A stretch of 64,000 nt of DNA from Rutidosis leptorrhynchoides (GCF_046630445.1 NC_092343.1:141415501-141479500), one strand, 5' to 3'; shown: positions 35,069-48,673, numbered from the stretch's first letter. A program made the numbers and translations. The notes: generated by a model not told the origin, from the sequence alone.

Positions 35069-38000
35069 TGAAATGTCCCGTTCTTATTGATTAAAAACGT
35101 TCCATATTAATTGATTTCGTTGCGAGGTTTTGACCTCTATATGAGACGTTTTTCAAAGACTGCATTCATTTTAAAACAAACCATAACCTTTATTTCATCA
35201 ATAAAGGTTTAAAAAACTTTACGTTGATTATCAAATAATGATAATCTAAAATATCCTGTTTACACACGACCATTACATAATGGTTTACAATACAAATATG
35301 TTACAACAAAATAAGTTTCTTGAATGCAGTTTTTACACAATATCATACAAGCATGGACTCCAAATCTCGTCCTTATTTAAGTATGCGACAGCGGAAGCTC
35401 TTAATAATCACCTGAGAATAAACATACTTAAAACGTCAACAAAAATGTTGGTGAGTTATAGGTTTAACCTATATATATCAAATCATAATAATAGACCACA
35501 AGATTTCATATTTCAATACACATCCCATACATAGAGATAAAAATCATTCATATGGTGAACACCTGGTAACCGACAATAACAAGATGCATATATAAGAATA
35601 TTCCCATCATTCCGGGACACCCTTCGGATATGATATAAATTTCGAAGTACTAAAGCATCCGGTACTTTGGATGGGGTTTGTTAGGCCCAATAGATCTATC
35701 TTTAGGATTCGCGTCAATTAGGGTGTCTGTTCCCTAATTCTTAGATTATCAAACTTAATAAAAAGGGGCATATTCGATTTCGATAATTCAACCATAGAAT
35801 GTAGTTTCACGTACTTGTGTCTATTTTGTAAATCATTTATAAAACCTGCATGTATTCTCATCCCAAAAATATTAGATTTTAAAAGTGGGACTATAACTCA
35901 CTTTCACAGATTTTTACTTCGTCGGGAAGTAAGACTTGGCCACTGTTGATTCACGAACCTATAACAATATATACATATATATTAAAGTATGTTCAAAATA
36001 TATTTACAACACTTTTAATATATTTTGATGTTTTAAGTTTATTAAGTCAGCTGTCCTCGTTAGTAACCTATAACTAGTTGTCCACAGTTAGATGTACAGA
36101 AATAAATCGATAAATATTATCTTGAATCAATCCACGACCCAGTGTATACGTATCTCAGTATTGATCACAACTCAAACTATATATATTTTGGAATCAACCT
36201 CAACCCTGTATAGCTAACTCCAACATTCACATATAGAGTGTCTATGGTTGTTCCGAAATATATATAGATGTGTCGACATGATAGGTCGAAACATTGTATA
36301 CGTGTCTATGGTATCTCAAGATTACATAATATACAATACAAGTTGATTAAGTTATGGTTGGAATAAATTTGTTACCAATTTTCACGTAGCTAAAATGAGA
36401 AAAATTATCCAATCTTGTTTTACCCATAACTTCTTCATTTTAAATCCGTTTTGAGTGAATCAAATTGCTATGGTTTCATATTGAACTCTATTTTATGAAT
36501 CTAAACAGAAAAATTATAGGTTTATAGTCGGAAAAATAAGTTACAAGTCGTTTTTGTAAAGGTAGTCATTTCAGTCGAAAGAACGACGTCTAGATGACCA
36601 TTTTAGAAAACATACTTCCACTTTGAGTTTAACCATAATTTTTGGATATAGTTTCATGTTCATAATAAAAATCATTTTCTCAGAATAACAACTTTTAAAT
36701 CAAAGTTTATCATAGTTTTTAATTAACTAACCCAAAACAGCCCGCGGTGTTACTACGACGGCGTAAATCCGGTTTTACGGTGTTTTTCGTGTTTCCAGGT
36801 TTTAAGTCATTAAGTTAGCATATCATATAGATATAGAACATGTGTTTAGTTGATTTTAAAAGTCAAGTTAGAAGGATTAACTTTTGTTTGCGAACAAGTT
36901 TAGAATTAACTAAACTATGTTCTAGTGATTACAAGTTTAAACCTTCGAATAAGATAGCTTTATATGTATGAATCGAATGATGTTATGAACATCATTACTA
37001 CCTTAATTTCCTTGGATAAACCTACTGGAAAAGAGAAAAATGGATCTAGCTTCAATGGATCCTTGGATGGCTCGAAGTTCTTGAAGCAGAATCATGACAC
37101 GAAAACAAGTTCAAGTAAGATCATCACTTGAAATAACATTGTTATAGTTATAGAAATTGAACCAAAGTTTGAATATAATTATTACCTTGTATTAGAATGA
37201 TAACCTACTGTAAGAAACAAAGATTTCTTGAGGTTGGATGATCACCTTACAAGATTGGAAGTGAGCTAGCAAACTTGAAAGTATTCTTGATTTTATGAAA
37301 CTAGAACTTTTGGAATTTATGAAGAACACTTAGAACTTGAAGATAGAACTTGAGAGAGATCAATTAGATGAAGAAAATTGAAGAATGAAAGTGTTTGTAG
37401 GTGTTTTTGGTCGTTGGTGTATGGATTAGATATAAAGGATATGTAATTTTGTTTTCATGTAAATAAGTCATGAATGATTACTCATATTTTTGTAATTTTA
37501 TGAGATATTTCATGCTAGTTGCCAAATGATGGTTCCCACATGTGTTAGGTGACTCACATGGGCTGCTAAGAGCTGATCATTGGAGTGTATATACCAATAG
37601 TACATACATCTAAAAGCTGTGTATTGTACGAGTACGAATACGGGTGCATACGAGTAGAATTGTTGATGAAACTGAACGAGGATGTAATTGTAAGCATTTT
37701 TGTTAAGTAGAAGTATTTTGATAAGTGTATTGAAGTCTTTCAAAAGTGTATAAATACATATTAAAACACTACATGTATATACATTTTAACTGAGTCATTA
37801 AGTCATCGTTAGTCGTTACATGTAAATGTTGTTTTGAAACCTTTAGGTTAACGATCTTGTTAAATGTTGTTAACCCAATGTTTATAATATCAAAAGAGAT
37901 TTTAAATTATTATATTATCATGATATTATGATGTACGAATATCTCTTAATATGATATATATATACATTAAATGTCGTTACAACGATAATCGTTACATATA

Positions 38001-38333
38001 TGTCTCGTTTAAAAATCATTAAGTTAGTAGTCTTGTTTTTACATATGTAGTTCATTGTTAATATACTTTATGATATGTTTTCTTATCATAGTATCATGTT
38101 AACTATATATATATATATATATATATCCATATATATATGTCATCATATAGTTTTTACAAGTTTTAACGTTCGTGAATCACCGATCAACTTGGGTGGTCAA
38201 TTGTCTATATGAAACATATTTCAATTAATCAAGTCTTAACAAGTTTGATTGCTTAACATGTTGGAAACATTTAATCATGTAAATATCAATCTCAATTAAT
38301 ATATATAAACATGGAAAAGTTCGGGTCACTACA
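35069..38333 (-). repeat. 5' LTR of element D
   Basis: 3265 bp, TGAAATG..CACTACA on the plus strand, near-identical to 25202-28457. It should carry the promoter for minus-strand transcription. Confidence 0.96.
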
Positions 38334-38684
38334 CCGTTAAGTCAACTAAACGAATTAGAAGAATTAAGACATGAAGTATACGAAATCTATAAGGAAAGAA
38401 CGAAGAAATGGCATGATAAAAGAATCAGAAGTTCAAAAGAATTTAAAGAGGGAGACAGAGTTCTTCTTTTCAATTCACGATTCAAGCTATTTCCTGAAAA
38501 ATTGAAATCAAGATGGTCTGGACCATTCATAGTCAAAAGAGTTTTCCCATATGGAACGGTAGAATTAATAAATTCAAATGGGATTGAATTTAAGGTTAAT
38601 GGTCACAGAGTTAAACATTACATAGATAGTCCGATAGAAGTTGACAACGAAGTTAATCACAATTTCAACACCACAACTAACTAA
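38334..38684 (+). pseudogene. Integrase C-terminus of element B, separated by element D
   Basis: The first five bases are the right TSD (CCGTT). The frame is open from [16 protein letters not shown] through [21 protein letters not shown] to the stop after NHNFNTTTN. It is colinear with 10124-10480 of element A except for a 9-base in-frame deletion near 38384. It was the C-terminal DNA-binding part of integrase. Confidence 0.92.
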
Positions 38685-38846
38685 GTATGGGGAGAATCAA
38701 GTCTTTTAAGGGTAATATGTATTTCTGTTAGAGTTAGATTTTTTGTTTTCGTGTAGTTCTCGAGAATGGAACCCGAATGGTCTTTCCCTAGCAGACCCTA
38801 AAGAACTAGTCTTCTCCCCCCATTCTGAATTTTTATTTTTTTTTAG

Positions 38847-39273
38847 GTTTTACGAGAGGAAGACTTACTGTAAACTAAACCATGGTCTAATGCTACACGC
38901 TTTGATTACTAAACGTAATAATGACATCCTTCCAAGTGAATTGGTATCATTAATCAGAGGCAAATTGGACGGAGTAAGAAAAGAATCCAGAAACGAAAAT
39001 AATAAGTTACAATTTGGTAAAGGAAAATCAAAATCCGCAGCGAAAAGAAGAGCACGACACCTTGAAAGATGTCATAAATGCGAAAAATGGTCACACGAAG
39101 GTAAATGTTCAAATAATCAAACCTATTCAAATACCGAATTTGTTACTCTATGCAGAGACGGACCGTTCATATGTTTAGAAGAAAAATCATTGAATGCTCG
39201 AGGTTACGCCTATGTAGCTATGGAAAACCAATTAGTCCGACTATCTTATGAGTGGACTAGAGCAGGCCATTGA
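38847..39273 (+). CDS. CCHC zinc-knuckle ORF of element B
   Basis: An open frame downstream of integrase, preceded by a long T-run ending in AG (38845-38846) that looks like a splice acceptor. It reads KTYCKLNHGLMLHALITKRNN, then a basic stretch (AAKRRARHLERCHK), the knuckle CHKCEKWSHEGKC, then NARGYAYVAMENQL and a stop after WTRAGH at 39273. The counterpart in A (9533-9948) is broken. The frame lacks an ATG at its 5' edge (the codon aligned with the A start is AGG), so translation would need an internal ATG or splicing. Function unknown. Confidence 0.65.
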
Positions 39274-39289
39274 GAATTCTATCTCACAG
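39248..39289 (+). pseudogene. Orphan first exon of the ATHILA-like gene in element B
   Basis: ATG at 39248, frame MSGLEQAIENSISQ, ending at the splice donor CAG|GTAAGT (GT at 39290). It has the same length and donor as 9517-9558 in A. The downstream exon has been deleted from B. Confidence 0.5.
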
Positions 39290-41786
39290 GTAAGTATGTA
39301 CAGTTTTTATTTTATTTTTATTTTTAACCTTTTGATAATAAACGATAATTTGTTCGCTATAAAGTATTAAATTGGTATTCAATAAAATTAGGTTTTGCGA
39401 CCGAAATTATTGATATCATACAAAAATTTATTACATCACTGCGAAATTTACCGTTTATTCTTAAGGTATAAATATCTTTAATCAATCAACTCAAAATATT
39501 CCAAAAATTCGTCATGAGTTAAACTAGGTTATGAAACCGAAATTACTTTACCGAAAAGAGGGGCGTATAATTTTGATAATATTTGATTGATTAAAGTGGG
39601 ATAAAAGACCAAAAGAATTTTTAATTTTTATTTTTACTTTTTTTTAAAAATTAATATTAAATCAATAATGTAAATCTTTAAATTAATATATTTTAGTTTG
39701 TAAATATTTGAAAAATTAATATTATCAATATAAGTTTATATGTATAAAAACAAAAATATAATATAAGTTTGGTGTGAATTTTTAATTTTAATAATATAAA
39801 TTTTTAATTTTATGCATTTTAAATTTAAGTTTGGTGCGAATTTAAAAACAAAAATTTACTTTACTTCACTAAGATAAAAATATGATTTTTAAAATTCGTC
39901 GTGAGTTGAAGACTAGGTCATTGAACTGAAATTGCTTTACTCGAGGGCGGGACGAGAAATTTTATTATCATTATTTTTAATCTTATTGATCTAAAGTATG
40001 CCAAAAACATTTAAAAAAAACAAACAAACGCCAATACGTTTGGAAACTTTGATAAAATTTAATCATTTTTCTACACTAATCACCCTCAATAATTTAAATT
40101 GTTACTGATTTCTTGCAAATGAGGGCATTGCAAGATCTTAAGTGTGGGAAGGGGTTAAATTTTTTTGGATTTTTAAAATTTTCTACTTATACACTTGGTT
40201 ACCATTAAAAATACTAGTAACGCAGTAGTTGTATTAGAATCTAGTGCTCTCTGATAATAAAGAACAGCCCTAGTCTTATATACTGACTACCCAATTCTAG
40301 TAAAATTTTTCGAAATTTTCAATTAAATGAACTCAAATCATGTTTATACAAATTTATGAACGATAAAACTAGGTGTTAACACCGAAATTATTGTTACTTC
40401 GGAAATGACATAAATTGAGAAGCAACCCAAAATGTTAGAATTCATTTAAAATGGAATAGAGGACAATAAAAAGGCAAATAAAAGAAAATAAAAACCAAGT
40501 GTGGAAAAAATATACCAAGTTATTTAAAACATATGTCACATATTTCTGTAACAAATAATTGAAGATACTTTTGCTTTGGACTAAACTAATCAGTTTTACC
40601 CGGTAAACTGTAATATATTTGAAAGAAAGATGAATCTACACGATGAATCAATTCCATCATTAAAAGGAAGTAAAGTCTTTCGAAAAAACACGCGCTTCTT
40701 GATTTAGGTCAGGAAGTTGTCGTCCAGACCAGCTGTAGGTTGACGAAAAACCTAGAAAAGTCATCTCTAAAATCAGCAGAAAATCCACGGACCTCAGCAT
40801 CAAACAGGGTCGCCAAGTGGTCAGACTTATCCTATCCATGAGAGGATCTGTCTCGTAAAATGGGGAGGAGCCGTGAAATTAGCTTGATAAGACTAATGAA
40901 TCAGATCCCTAGAAAGGATAATCTTCTTAAAGATCAAAAATCAGCTTTTAAGACTGATATTACTCAATCTTTGAGATTGACCTTAAAGATTGAGAATTAC
41001 AAACTCATGGAATTCGATGATATCTAAACTCGAGCTTGAACGAGAAAATATTTTGATCAAAATTACAAACCGATTTGTTTTCTGAAAACCCATTTTTAAT
41101 GCATTCATTAACATTGAATGTAAAATCCTAAGAATTCACCTGGAATTCATTAGGTCACCTGAACCAAATCGGGTGTCAACCGTAAGAACGGTGGTTGCAT
41201 AGTATGGTCGAAGACAGGACCTTGTGCCAGACCGAAAAATTATAAGGGTGAGCTTTACTATTGCTCCTACCAAGGATAGTAATTGCATCCGACACGTTAT
41301 AGACCATAATTAAAAGCATGTCAGGGGACATTGCCTTAACAGTTGCTTGTTCAATGCTTTCCTTTACAACCGGACGGTAGTTTATCGAAAGGTAATATAC
41401 GGAGCAAGTAGACTGGACGTGTTGCTTTCCTAATACAAGGTTAGCAAGTGGGTGACACAAAACCGCAAGTTTTGAGCCAAAATTTTCAAATCTGAAACCC
41501 ACCAAACCCACAAAAACAATTTTGCAAACACCGGTGAAGGGTTATTCCGGAAAACTTATATAGGGTAAAAGCTAGATTTAATTTTCAAAAGATCAAATGT
41601 TTTCATAAAGATCCAATTTTCTTAAGGATCTAAATTTTTATAGTCATGTGAGACTGTAAACCACATCGTTACTACCATTGTTCATACCACCGTATAGAAA
41701 TCACTGATGTACAAAGTGTGAAGAATAAAGAAGTGATTCTAGTATTTTTATTTCAAGACTATATTGCTTGAGGACAAGCAACGCTC
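39290..41786 (+). other. Untranslated 3' region of element B with deletion junction
   Basis: AT-rich, no sense-strand gene seen. Sequence up to about 40010 matches A 8745-9516, and from about 40040 it matches A 4281-6040, so about 2.7 kb of A has no counterpart here. A short A-rich filler (caaacaaacgccaatacg) sits at the junction. Confidence 0.7.
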
Positions 41787-41801
41787 AAGTGTGGGAATAT
41801 T
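41787..41801 (+). other. Polypurine tract of element B
   Basis: AAGTGTGGGAATATT directly before the 3' LTR, identical to the tract of A. Confidence 0.8.
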
Positions 41802-42406
41802 TGATAATGCTAAAAACGAACATATATTTCATAGCATTATCCCTCAAGAAAGACAAGCTTTTAGTTGCAATTGTTCTATTTACAAGTAATATTCGTTTAA
41901 ATAATAAAAGGTGAAGACAAAAGACAGATTCGACGAATTGAAGATGCAAACAACCAAAAAGCTCAAAAGTATAAAATACAATCAAAGTGGTTCAAATTAT
42001 TGATGAGAAACGTCTCGAAATTACAAGAGTACAAGACGCGAAACGCAAAATACAAGATATTAAATTGTACGCAAGGACGTTCGAAAATCCGGAACCAAGC
42101 CCTGAGTCAACTTTCAACGCGCGACGCAACGGAGCTAAAATTACAAGTCAACTATGCACATAAATATAATATAATATATAAATAATTCTTAAAATTATAT
42201 ATATATTATATTTATATTTTAAAATCCGTCGGCAAGCTAGGATCCAAAGTGTGTGAGCTGGAATCCAGTGCTCCGCACTCGCGGTACTTTTGTGAAGGAA
42301 ACTACCGCACTCGCGGAACTCTACAGTATGAAGTGGGCCTATAAAAGGCAACGAATTCTGCACCAAAAACACATCTTTTCTAATCCATCTATCTATCTCT
42401 CACTCG

Positions 42407-42498
<92 letters not shown>

Positions 42499-43804
42499 TT
42501 TAATTTTAATTTTAATTTTTAATAATAATAAGGGTATGTTAGCGAATGTTGTGTAAGTCGAAATTCTGTTCGTGTAACGCTACGCTATTTTTAATGATTG
42601 TAAGTTATGTTCAACCTTTTTACATTAATGTCTCGTAGCTAAGTTATTATTATGCTTATTTAATCCGAAGTAATCATGATGTTGGGCTAAAATATTTAAA
42701 TTTGGGTAATTGGGCTTTGTACCATAATTGGGGTTTGGACAAAAGAACGACACTTGTGGAAATTAGACTATGGGCTTTATATTTGTTTAACCAAATGATA
42801 GTTACATACCTATAAATAACCATATACACTCAATCGGACACGATGGGCGGGATATTTATATGTACGAATAATCGTTCATTTAACCGGACAAGGGAATGGA
42901 TTAATAGTCACTATAATTATTAAAACAAGGGTGAAATTATGTACAAGGATACTTGGCGTAATTGTTAACAAAGTATTAAAACCTTGGGTTACACGCAGTC
43001 GATATCCTGGTGTAATTATTAAACAAAGTATTAAGACCTTATTACAGTTTAAGTCCCCAATTATTTGGAATATTTGACTTCGGATATAATGATAATTTGA
43101 CGAGGACACTCGCATTTTATATTTATGACTGATGGACTGTTATGGACAAAAACCAGACGGACATATTAAATAATCCAGGACAAAGGATAATTAACCCATG
43201 GGCATAAAACTAAAATCAACACGTCAAACATCATGATTACGGAAGTTTAAATAAGCATAATTCCTTTATTTTCATATTTAATTGCACTTCTAATTATCGC
43301 ACTTTTATTTATTGTCATTGTATTTAATTGCACTTTTAATTATCGTACTTTTTAATTATCACAATTTTATTTTATCGCACTTTTATTTATCGCAATTTCA
43401 TTATCGTTATTTACTTTACGCTTTAAATTAAGTCTTTTATATTTTTAATATTTTACATTAGGTTTTAACTGCGACTAAAGTTTTAAAATCGACAAACTGG
43501 TCATTAAACGGTAGAAACCCCCTTTATAATAATAATACTACTTATACATATATTTTTGTATTTTTACAATTATAAGTTTTAAAAATATAGCGTTAAGCTT
43601 GTTTAAAAGATTCCCTGTGGAACGAACCGGACTTACTAAAAACTACACTACTGTACGATTAGGTACACTGCCTATAAGTGTTGTAGCAAGGTTTAGGTAT
43701 ATCCATTCTATAAATAAATAAATATCTTGTGTAAAATTGTATCGTATTTAATAGTTTTTCATAGTAAAATAAACACTATTTCATATACACCTCGCATAAC
43801 ATCA
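41802..43804 (+). repeat. 3' LTR of element B
   Basis: 2003 bp, starts TGATAATGC and ends CATAACATCA. It is related to the A LTR in opposite orientation, but the last 50 bases and many other positions differ. It includes a long (TA)n array at 42410-42491 and a diverged CpG-rich motif pair at 42271-42316. The other LTR of B is not in the window. Confidence 0.9.
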
Positions 43805-45335
43805 AAGACTCTCGGGTATCGCGAAATTCACCTCACCCTTCCCAACACCCAACTAAAGTCCGGCCCAAGACTCTCGGGTAGCGCGAACTCTAACAGGTAG
43901 AAGGTTCGGATGTGTGTACTACTCATGGGTAGCGTAAAGTTTACATTTAAAAAGGGGTTTTGTTTTCTTTTAGCAAAAGTAGTTTATTCCATTTGAAAAC
44001 ATTTGATAATTATGTATTGCGTGTTGCGTTTGTTAAACTAATTTTACCAAACCATTTTAAGTGATTATTGTATTTTGTTTCTATACTAATTTTCTAGCTA
44101 GCATGGCATAGACAAATAAGAACACAATAATAATCATGACACGCAATTATTGGTAGTATGCCTCAAGTCCTATGCGTTTTTGCGGTGAGCCAACACACAG
44201 AAAAACATGGTCAACTAGGGACATAACCTTGTGTGAGAATTGGCTCCCACTAAAACCGCCATCTCCATTATATGCTCGGATGGGTCGCCTTGTGAACATC
44301 GTCTTCTTGATTCCAATATTGGTTGCATTATCTTACAAAATAACTATTCTATTTTCTATACTATTACAAATACAATATAAATAGAAAGACGACATGCAAG
44401 TCGTTTAATAAATTATTACATTCATCCCGAATAAATAATAAACACGACATGCAAGCCGTTTAATAAATTATTATATTCATCCCGAATAAATAATAAATTA
44501 AATCATACAACCAAACATCCACACAAGGGTCTTATTGAGGCAAATACTACCGATTTCATACAATAATCACATACATACCAAATGGAGTACCAAATATCCA
44601 TTTTCATGAAACATGTTTCGATAAGGATTGATTTAAACACTTAATGGCACACAAAATAATCAATCCTTGTTTACATAACTTATGTATGTATGTAAACCCA
44701 CTTCATATTTGTAAGTATGATTTTCATGCCAAAACCATCCAAACAAACATATTAAGTGAATCAAAATATGTTGGAGATTTATTCACTTTTAACAAGGCAT
44801 AAAGTCTAAAATTAACAATTTTAATTTTCTCATTTCATGTAAAACATGAATATAATTTTTGTACTTTATTTTCCTAAACATTGAATCTTTAATAGTCAAC
44901 AACAAAGCTACTATTAAAATTTTCGGATTTTGGACAGATTCATACATCAACTTTAAATGGTCATATCTTACTCATTTCTAATCCGTTTTTGATGAATTTT
45001 TTTTTTTCAAATTTAATTTTTTTCAGCTAGCTTTCAAATGAAATTGGCTTCATACGAAAATATTGAGTTTAAAGCCTCGAAACAGTCCATCAAAGACAGA
45101 CTGTTCAAGCTGGAAAAAAAAACTTTAAAAAAATTAGATTAACCATTTAATATTTTGCCAAAACCCAAGATTCAAATATTATTTAGGAAACATAAATACA
45201 CAAATCATGATAATAGTTTTGCATGTTTGTTATGCATAATCATCTCCAAGAATCATGCACAACACACTCATCAAAACCGATTATCATAGAGTACATTAGT
45301 TTGCTAAAACTTGTACAAGATGGCTCGGATACTAC
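43805..45335 (-). mobile_element. Internal leader of Copia-like element E (partial)
   Basis: Lies between the end of B and the LTR of E and has no convincing ORF. Next to the LTR the minus strand reads GTAGTATCCGAGCC, an imperfect initiator-Met primer site. Two copies of a 55-bp unit lie at 44391-44500. B inserted here, so the rest of E is presumably to the left of the window. Confidence 0.55.
44391..44500. repeat. Tandem duplication of a 55-bp unit
   Basis: Two near-identical units beginning gacatgcaag(t/c)cgttt at 44391 and 44446. Confidence 0.9.
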
Positions 45336-46174
45336 TGTTGGAGTATGATACAAATTCAAAGCGAGCGGAAGCATTTTTAAAACTTTACAAAATCATACTC
45401 TTCCACGGATCATTGTACAAAACTTTGGCAAACAAAACAAATTAACGAAACCGAACAAGAGAAGATTAGAATACAACCTTTGTAGCCTTTTGAAGATCGA
45501 ATTTGAAAACCCAAAGAAGAGTTCCTCTAAACGGTATACACCCAAAGTTCCAACCTTGCTTCGATCTATACCTTCTACCTAACGGATATTTTCTTCTTCG
45601 TTATTTCCACCAAAAACCGAACCCAATTATAGATTCCAAGTATTTTTGGTTACTTGAAAATAAGAAAGAAAAATAGCATTTTTGTATGTGTGTTTTTGTA
45701 TCTTTTTCATAACTTTTCCAATACCAAGACTTGGTATTATATATTACATAATTGATACAATTAATACATCTAGTACAAATGTAATAAATAAAAATTTGGA
45801 AAGATTTGCAAAATCAAATCTTTATATAAAATAAGATTTACAAAATCAAATCATATTTTATAAATCAAATCAAATCTTTATATCTTATATAAAATATGAT
45901 TTGCAAAATCTAATCAAATCTCTACATATTTAGATTTGTAAGTATATGTATACACATAAAAAAAACTTATTTAATTTATTAAACCATTAACTAATGATTA
46001 ATAAATTAATTTCCGATTAGAAGGTATATCAAACAATTTTACGATTGGCCTTTGTGCGACCGAATAGGATAAATGGACTTTTATTATTTAATGTCATGGG
46101 CATATCTTCGGAATATATGTACCACGGTCAAACCACGGTCGAACCGTAGCCAACCCGAGAACATATCTCCAACA
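45336..46174 (-). repeat. Copia-like LTR of element E
   Basis: 839 bp bounded by the inverted ends TGTTGGAG and CTCCAACA. The primer-site-like sequence on its left side shows it is the 5' LTR of a minus-strand element. It contains long AT-rich stretches and no gene. Confidence 0.8.
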
Positions 46175-47255
46175 CATAGTACCACATTAACGACCAAAAC
46201 TATACAGAAAACTTGATGTTGGCTGCTCCTGCGATTATGTTTCCGTTTACGACTATTACCAAACATTACACATTTAACTATATAACAATTTAACAAACAT
46301 AGGCTTTGTAATGTGGTACGTCATTCTTCTTGGCTGATCTCATTCTTTTTTCTTTCTTTTTTTTTGTTCTCTTTCCTGCTACGTTGTTATGATCTGATAT
46401 AAAGAGTGTTACAACTGATACACTTTATTGTATCTCTTAAGCTGTCTAAACTTTACCTTCAGGTGGAAATAGGGCTCTTTAGGCTGTTGATTGGGACGCA
46501 CCATGTGCTAAGACGGGGCCTATCAAGAAGGCCTTTAAATAAACTTTGGGAGGGCAACTTTTTTTTTTTAATTATTTGGTTTCTTAAGCAACTGTTTAGA
46601 ACTTATGAAAACTTTGTTATGAGATAATAGTGTGGCTTTATGAGGCTGCAGATTTGATTTGATTTATTATCCTTGATATCTGATGTAGTTGATGAAAACT
46701 CGTTCTCGTTTTGTTCCTCAAACTTCAGTGTTTCCTTGCATTCTCAAAATCAATCAAAATCGGTGTTAAACCAAAATGAACATAGCAGCAAAAACAAAAG
46801 CAGAAAGAAACATCATTTCAAATCACTTGTTTCTTGTATGCAATATGAATGTGTGTGCGTTTCCTTTTTTTTAAGGCTATGCAATATGAACTTTGAGTAA
46901 TGCCAATTTCCTAAATATTACACATTTACACTTTAATTAATATGAATGTATGAAGTTAACTGTATAAAATAATAATAGCATTATAAAAGAGCCCATTTAT
47001 AATTAAGTTACTTAAGCTGTGTCAAAAAGAAGAAGAAAAAAGGTAATAAGTAACTTGTTTGTACCCACGATTGGGATTTGGTTGTCTTTGTACTCGGTAA
47101 TATTCTACAGAAACAGAGGGATAATGCATATAATCATAAATATAAATATTGATATTACATTAAAATTATTCAAAAAATAGTATTTGAAGTATTATAGTTG
47201 AGTTACCTGGAATGGGCCAAATATTTCTCTTGTAACAAGATCATAATATTCAGGC
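46175..47255. other. Intergenic sequence
   Basis: I see no gene, RNA or clear repeat here; short ORFs lack any recognisable motif. Confidence 0.5.
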
Positions 47256-47263
47256 TTCAGTAT

Positions 47264-48665
47264 GACAAAATTACGCCGTTGGTACATGTAGTTTGTACAC
47301 TTTTGCACCGTTACACCTAAACTTTTATTTGTGCACCATCATCAATGTTACTTCGTTCATCAACAATCAACATCTTTAATAAATACAGTACCAAAACGAA
47401 AATCAGAAAGGAGATCGATTTGATACCAAAACCAAAAGCTGATTTGATGATGATGAACTCATATTCAGTTGCAGCTAAACAAAATTGAAAGTATAATGTA
47501 CCTGATATATTATAACCATGATTCTCCACAATTCTCATAAAAAGAACACCAATTACAATCTAATTTAGTGAAAAAGTACCAAACTTGCCTCCTAATGTTT
47601 GACATAGAAGGGAAATCAGAGTACTACTAATAAGATTTTAACAAGCAAATTCAAATTACATACATCTCTCTAAACAGGGCCATCATTAACCCTTCTTAAT
47701 TACTAACCCAATAGTTTCTGAATTCAAACTTCAATAAACACCCTAGTTTAATTGTTACTATCATCACAACCATTAGTGCCGTTCATGGCATTTATGGTTA
47801 CTAATGTGATGATTATGAGCATTATGACTTTGGTGATGATTGTTGCTCTTGTTATCCACAAATCTAGGGGTAGGATCACTATTCGCACACATAATTTAAC
47901 CATCTGATTGCCCCTTTATATGACCTAAAATCAAAGACTTGTTGATCCCATTACGCATAGTCTCTCTATTTTTTGCACATGAACATCACCTTTTTGTTAT
48001 TTCATCTATAAATTAATTGTACAATTAGAATTTCTATATTCCCATATAGCCATGATATCTTCAAAGTCAATAACGGATAAATAGTCAGTCCAAACAAACA
48101 AACAAAAGTTTGGTTCATCTTTAATGTCAACTCGCTACAATAACAATAAAACCCTAACAAATAGTCAGCCGGTCCACCACTATCCTCCACCGAAAGATAA
48201 GAAAGGAGATCGATTGATTTGGGGTTCCTGATCGATTTGGGGTTCCACCTCTGTTGTATCCACCGGCGGCCTTGAACATCGTTGCCTTTGTCGCCACCTC
48301 TATTTCACATTTAGCTTTGGATTTTAATATTTTTAGATTTGAATTAGGGTTTATGTCGATTTGGGGTTACTAATAGATTTGGGGTTCCACCTCTCTTGTA
48401 TCCACCGGTGGCTTTGGATTTTAATATTTTTTAATATCGTACAGTATGGTGTTTTTAATAAGGAAACAAATAGTGGAAGGGACGAAAATACCCTCACATA
48501 CGTTGCACATGTGAGCGGTTAACGGTTAACATTATACAGGCGTTAGCATGGGGTATTAATGGTGATAGTTAACCAAAACTCAGGTACCAATCACATAAAA
48601 ATAAAAGTTTAAGTGTAATGGTGCAAAGTGTACAAACCACAAGTACCAACGGCGTAATTTTTTCT
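47264..48665. mobile_element. Non-autonomous terminal-inverted-repeat DNA transposon
   Basis: The ends are inverted copies of about 70 bases. The left arm starts gacaaaattacgccgttgg and the right arm ends ccaacggcgtaattttttct. An 8-bp direct repeat TTCAGTAT flanks it (47256-47263 and 48666-48673). There is no transposase ORF in the 1.4-kb interior. An 8-bp duplication suits hAT, while long TIRs suit Mutator-like elements (normally 9 bp), so the superfamily is left open. Confidence 0.75.
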
Positions 48666-48673
48666 TTCAGTAT

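Larger units (their letters stand above)
25202..38333 (-). mobile_element. Element D: young Tekay/Del chromovirus with two extra ORFs
   Basis: A full-length Gypsy element, 13.1 kb, minus strand: LTR (35069-38333), primer site (35055-35066), acidic ORF (34245-34859), F-box ORF (33424-34107), gag-pol (28493-33082), polypurine tract, LTR (25202-28457). A perfect TSD (CCGTT) flanks it. The LTRs differ by only about ten substitutions by eye over 3.25 kb, plus an AT-repeat and a 15-bp indel, so it is the youngest element here. Long LTRs, the initiator-Met primer site and a C-terminal chromodomain-like tail point to the Tekay (Del) clade. Confidence 0.95.
21026..43804 (+). mobile_element. Element B: Athila/Tat-type Gypsy copy, 5'-truncated in window, split by D
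   Basis: Plus-strand relative of element A. Its gag begins abruptly at about 21026, where the C LTR ends, so the 5' LTR and gag start lie outside the window on the far side of C. The pol frame runs to 25201, is interrupted by element D (25202-38333), and resumes at 38334. The 3' LTR is 41802-43804. Relative to A, B lacks about 2.7 kb containing the ATHILA-like exon (junction near 40035). It is clearly inactive, with stops, frameshifts and a deletion across RT. Confidence 0.88.

Noticed and set aside
44172-44384. 70-aa ORF in the leader of element E
   Set aside because: Short, no motif, opposite strand to the element.
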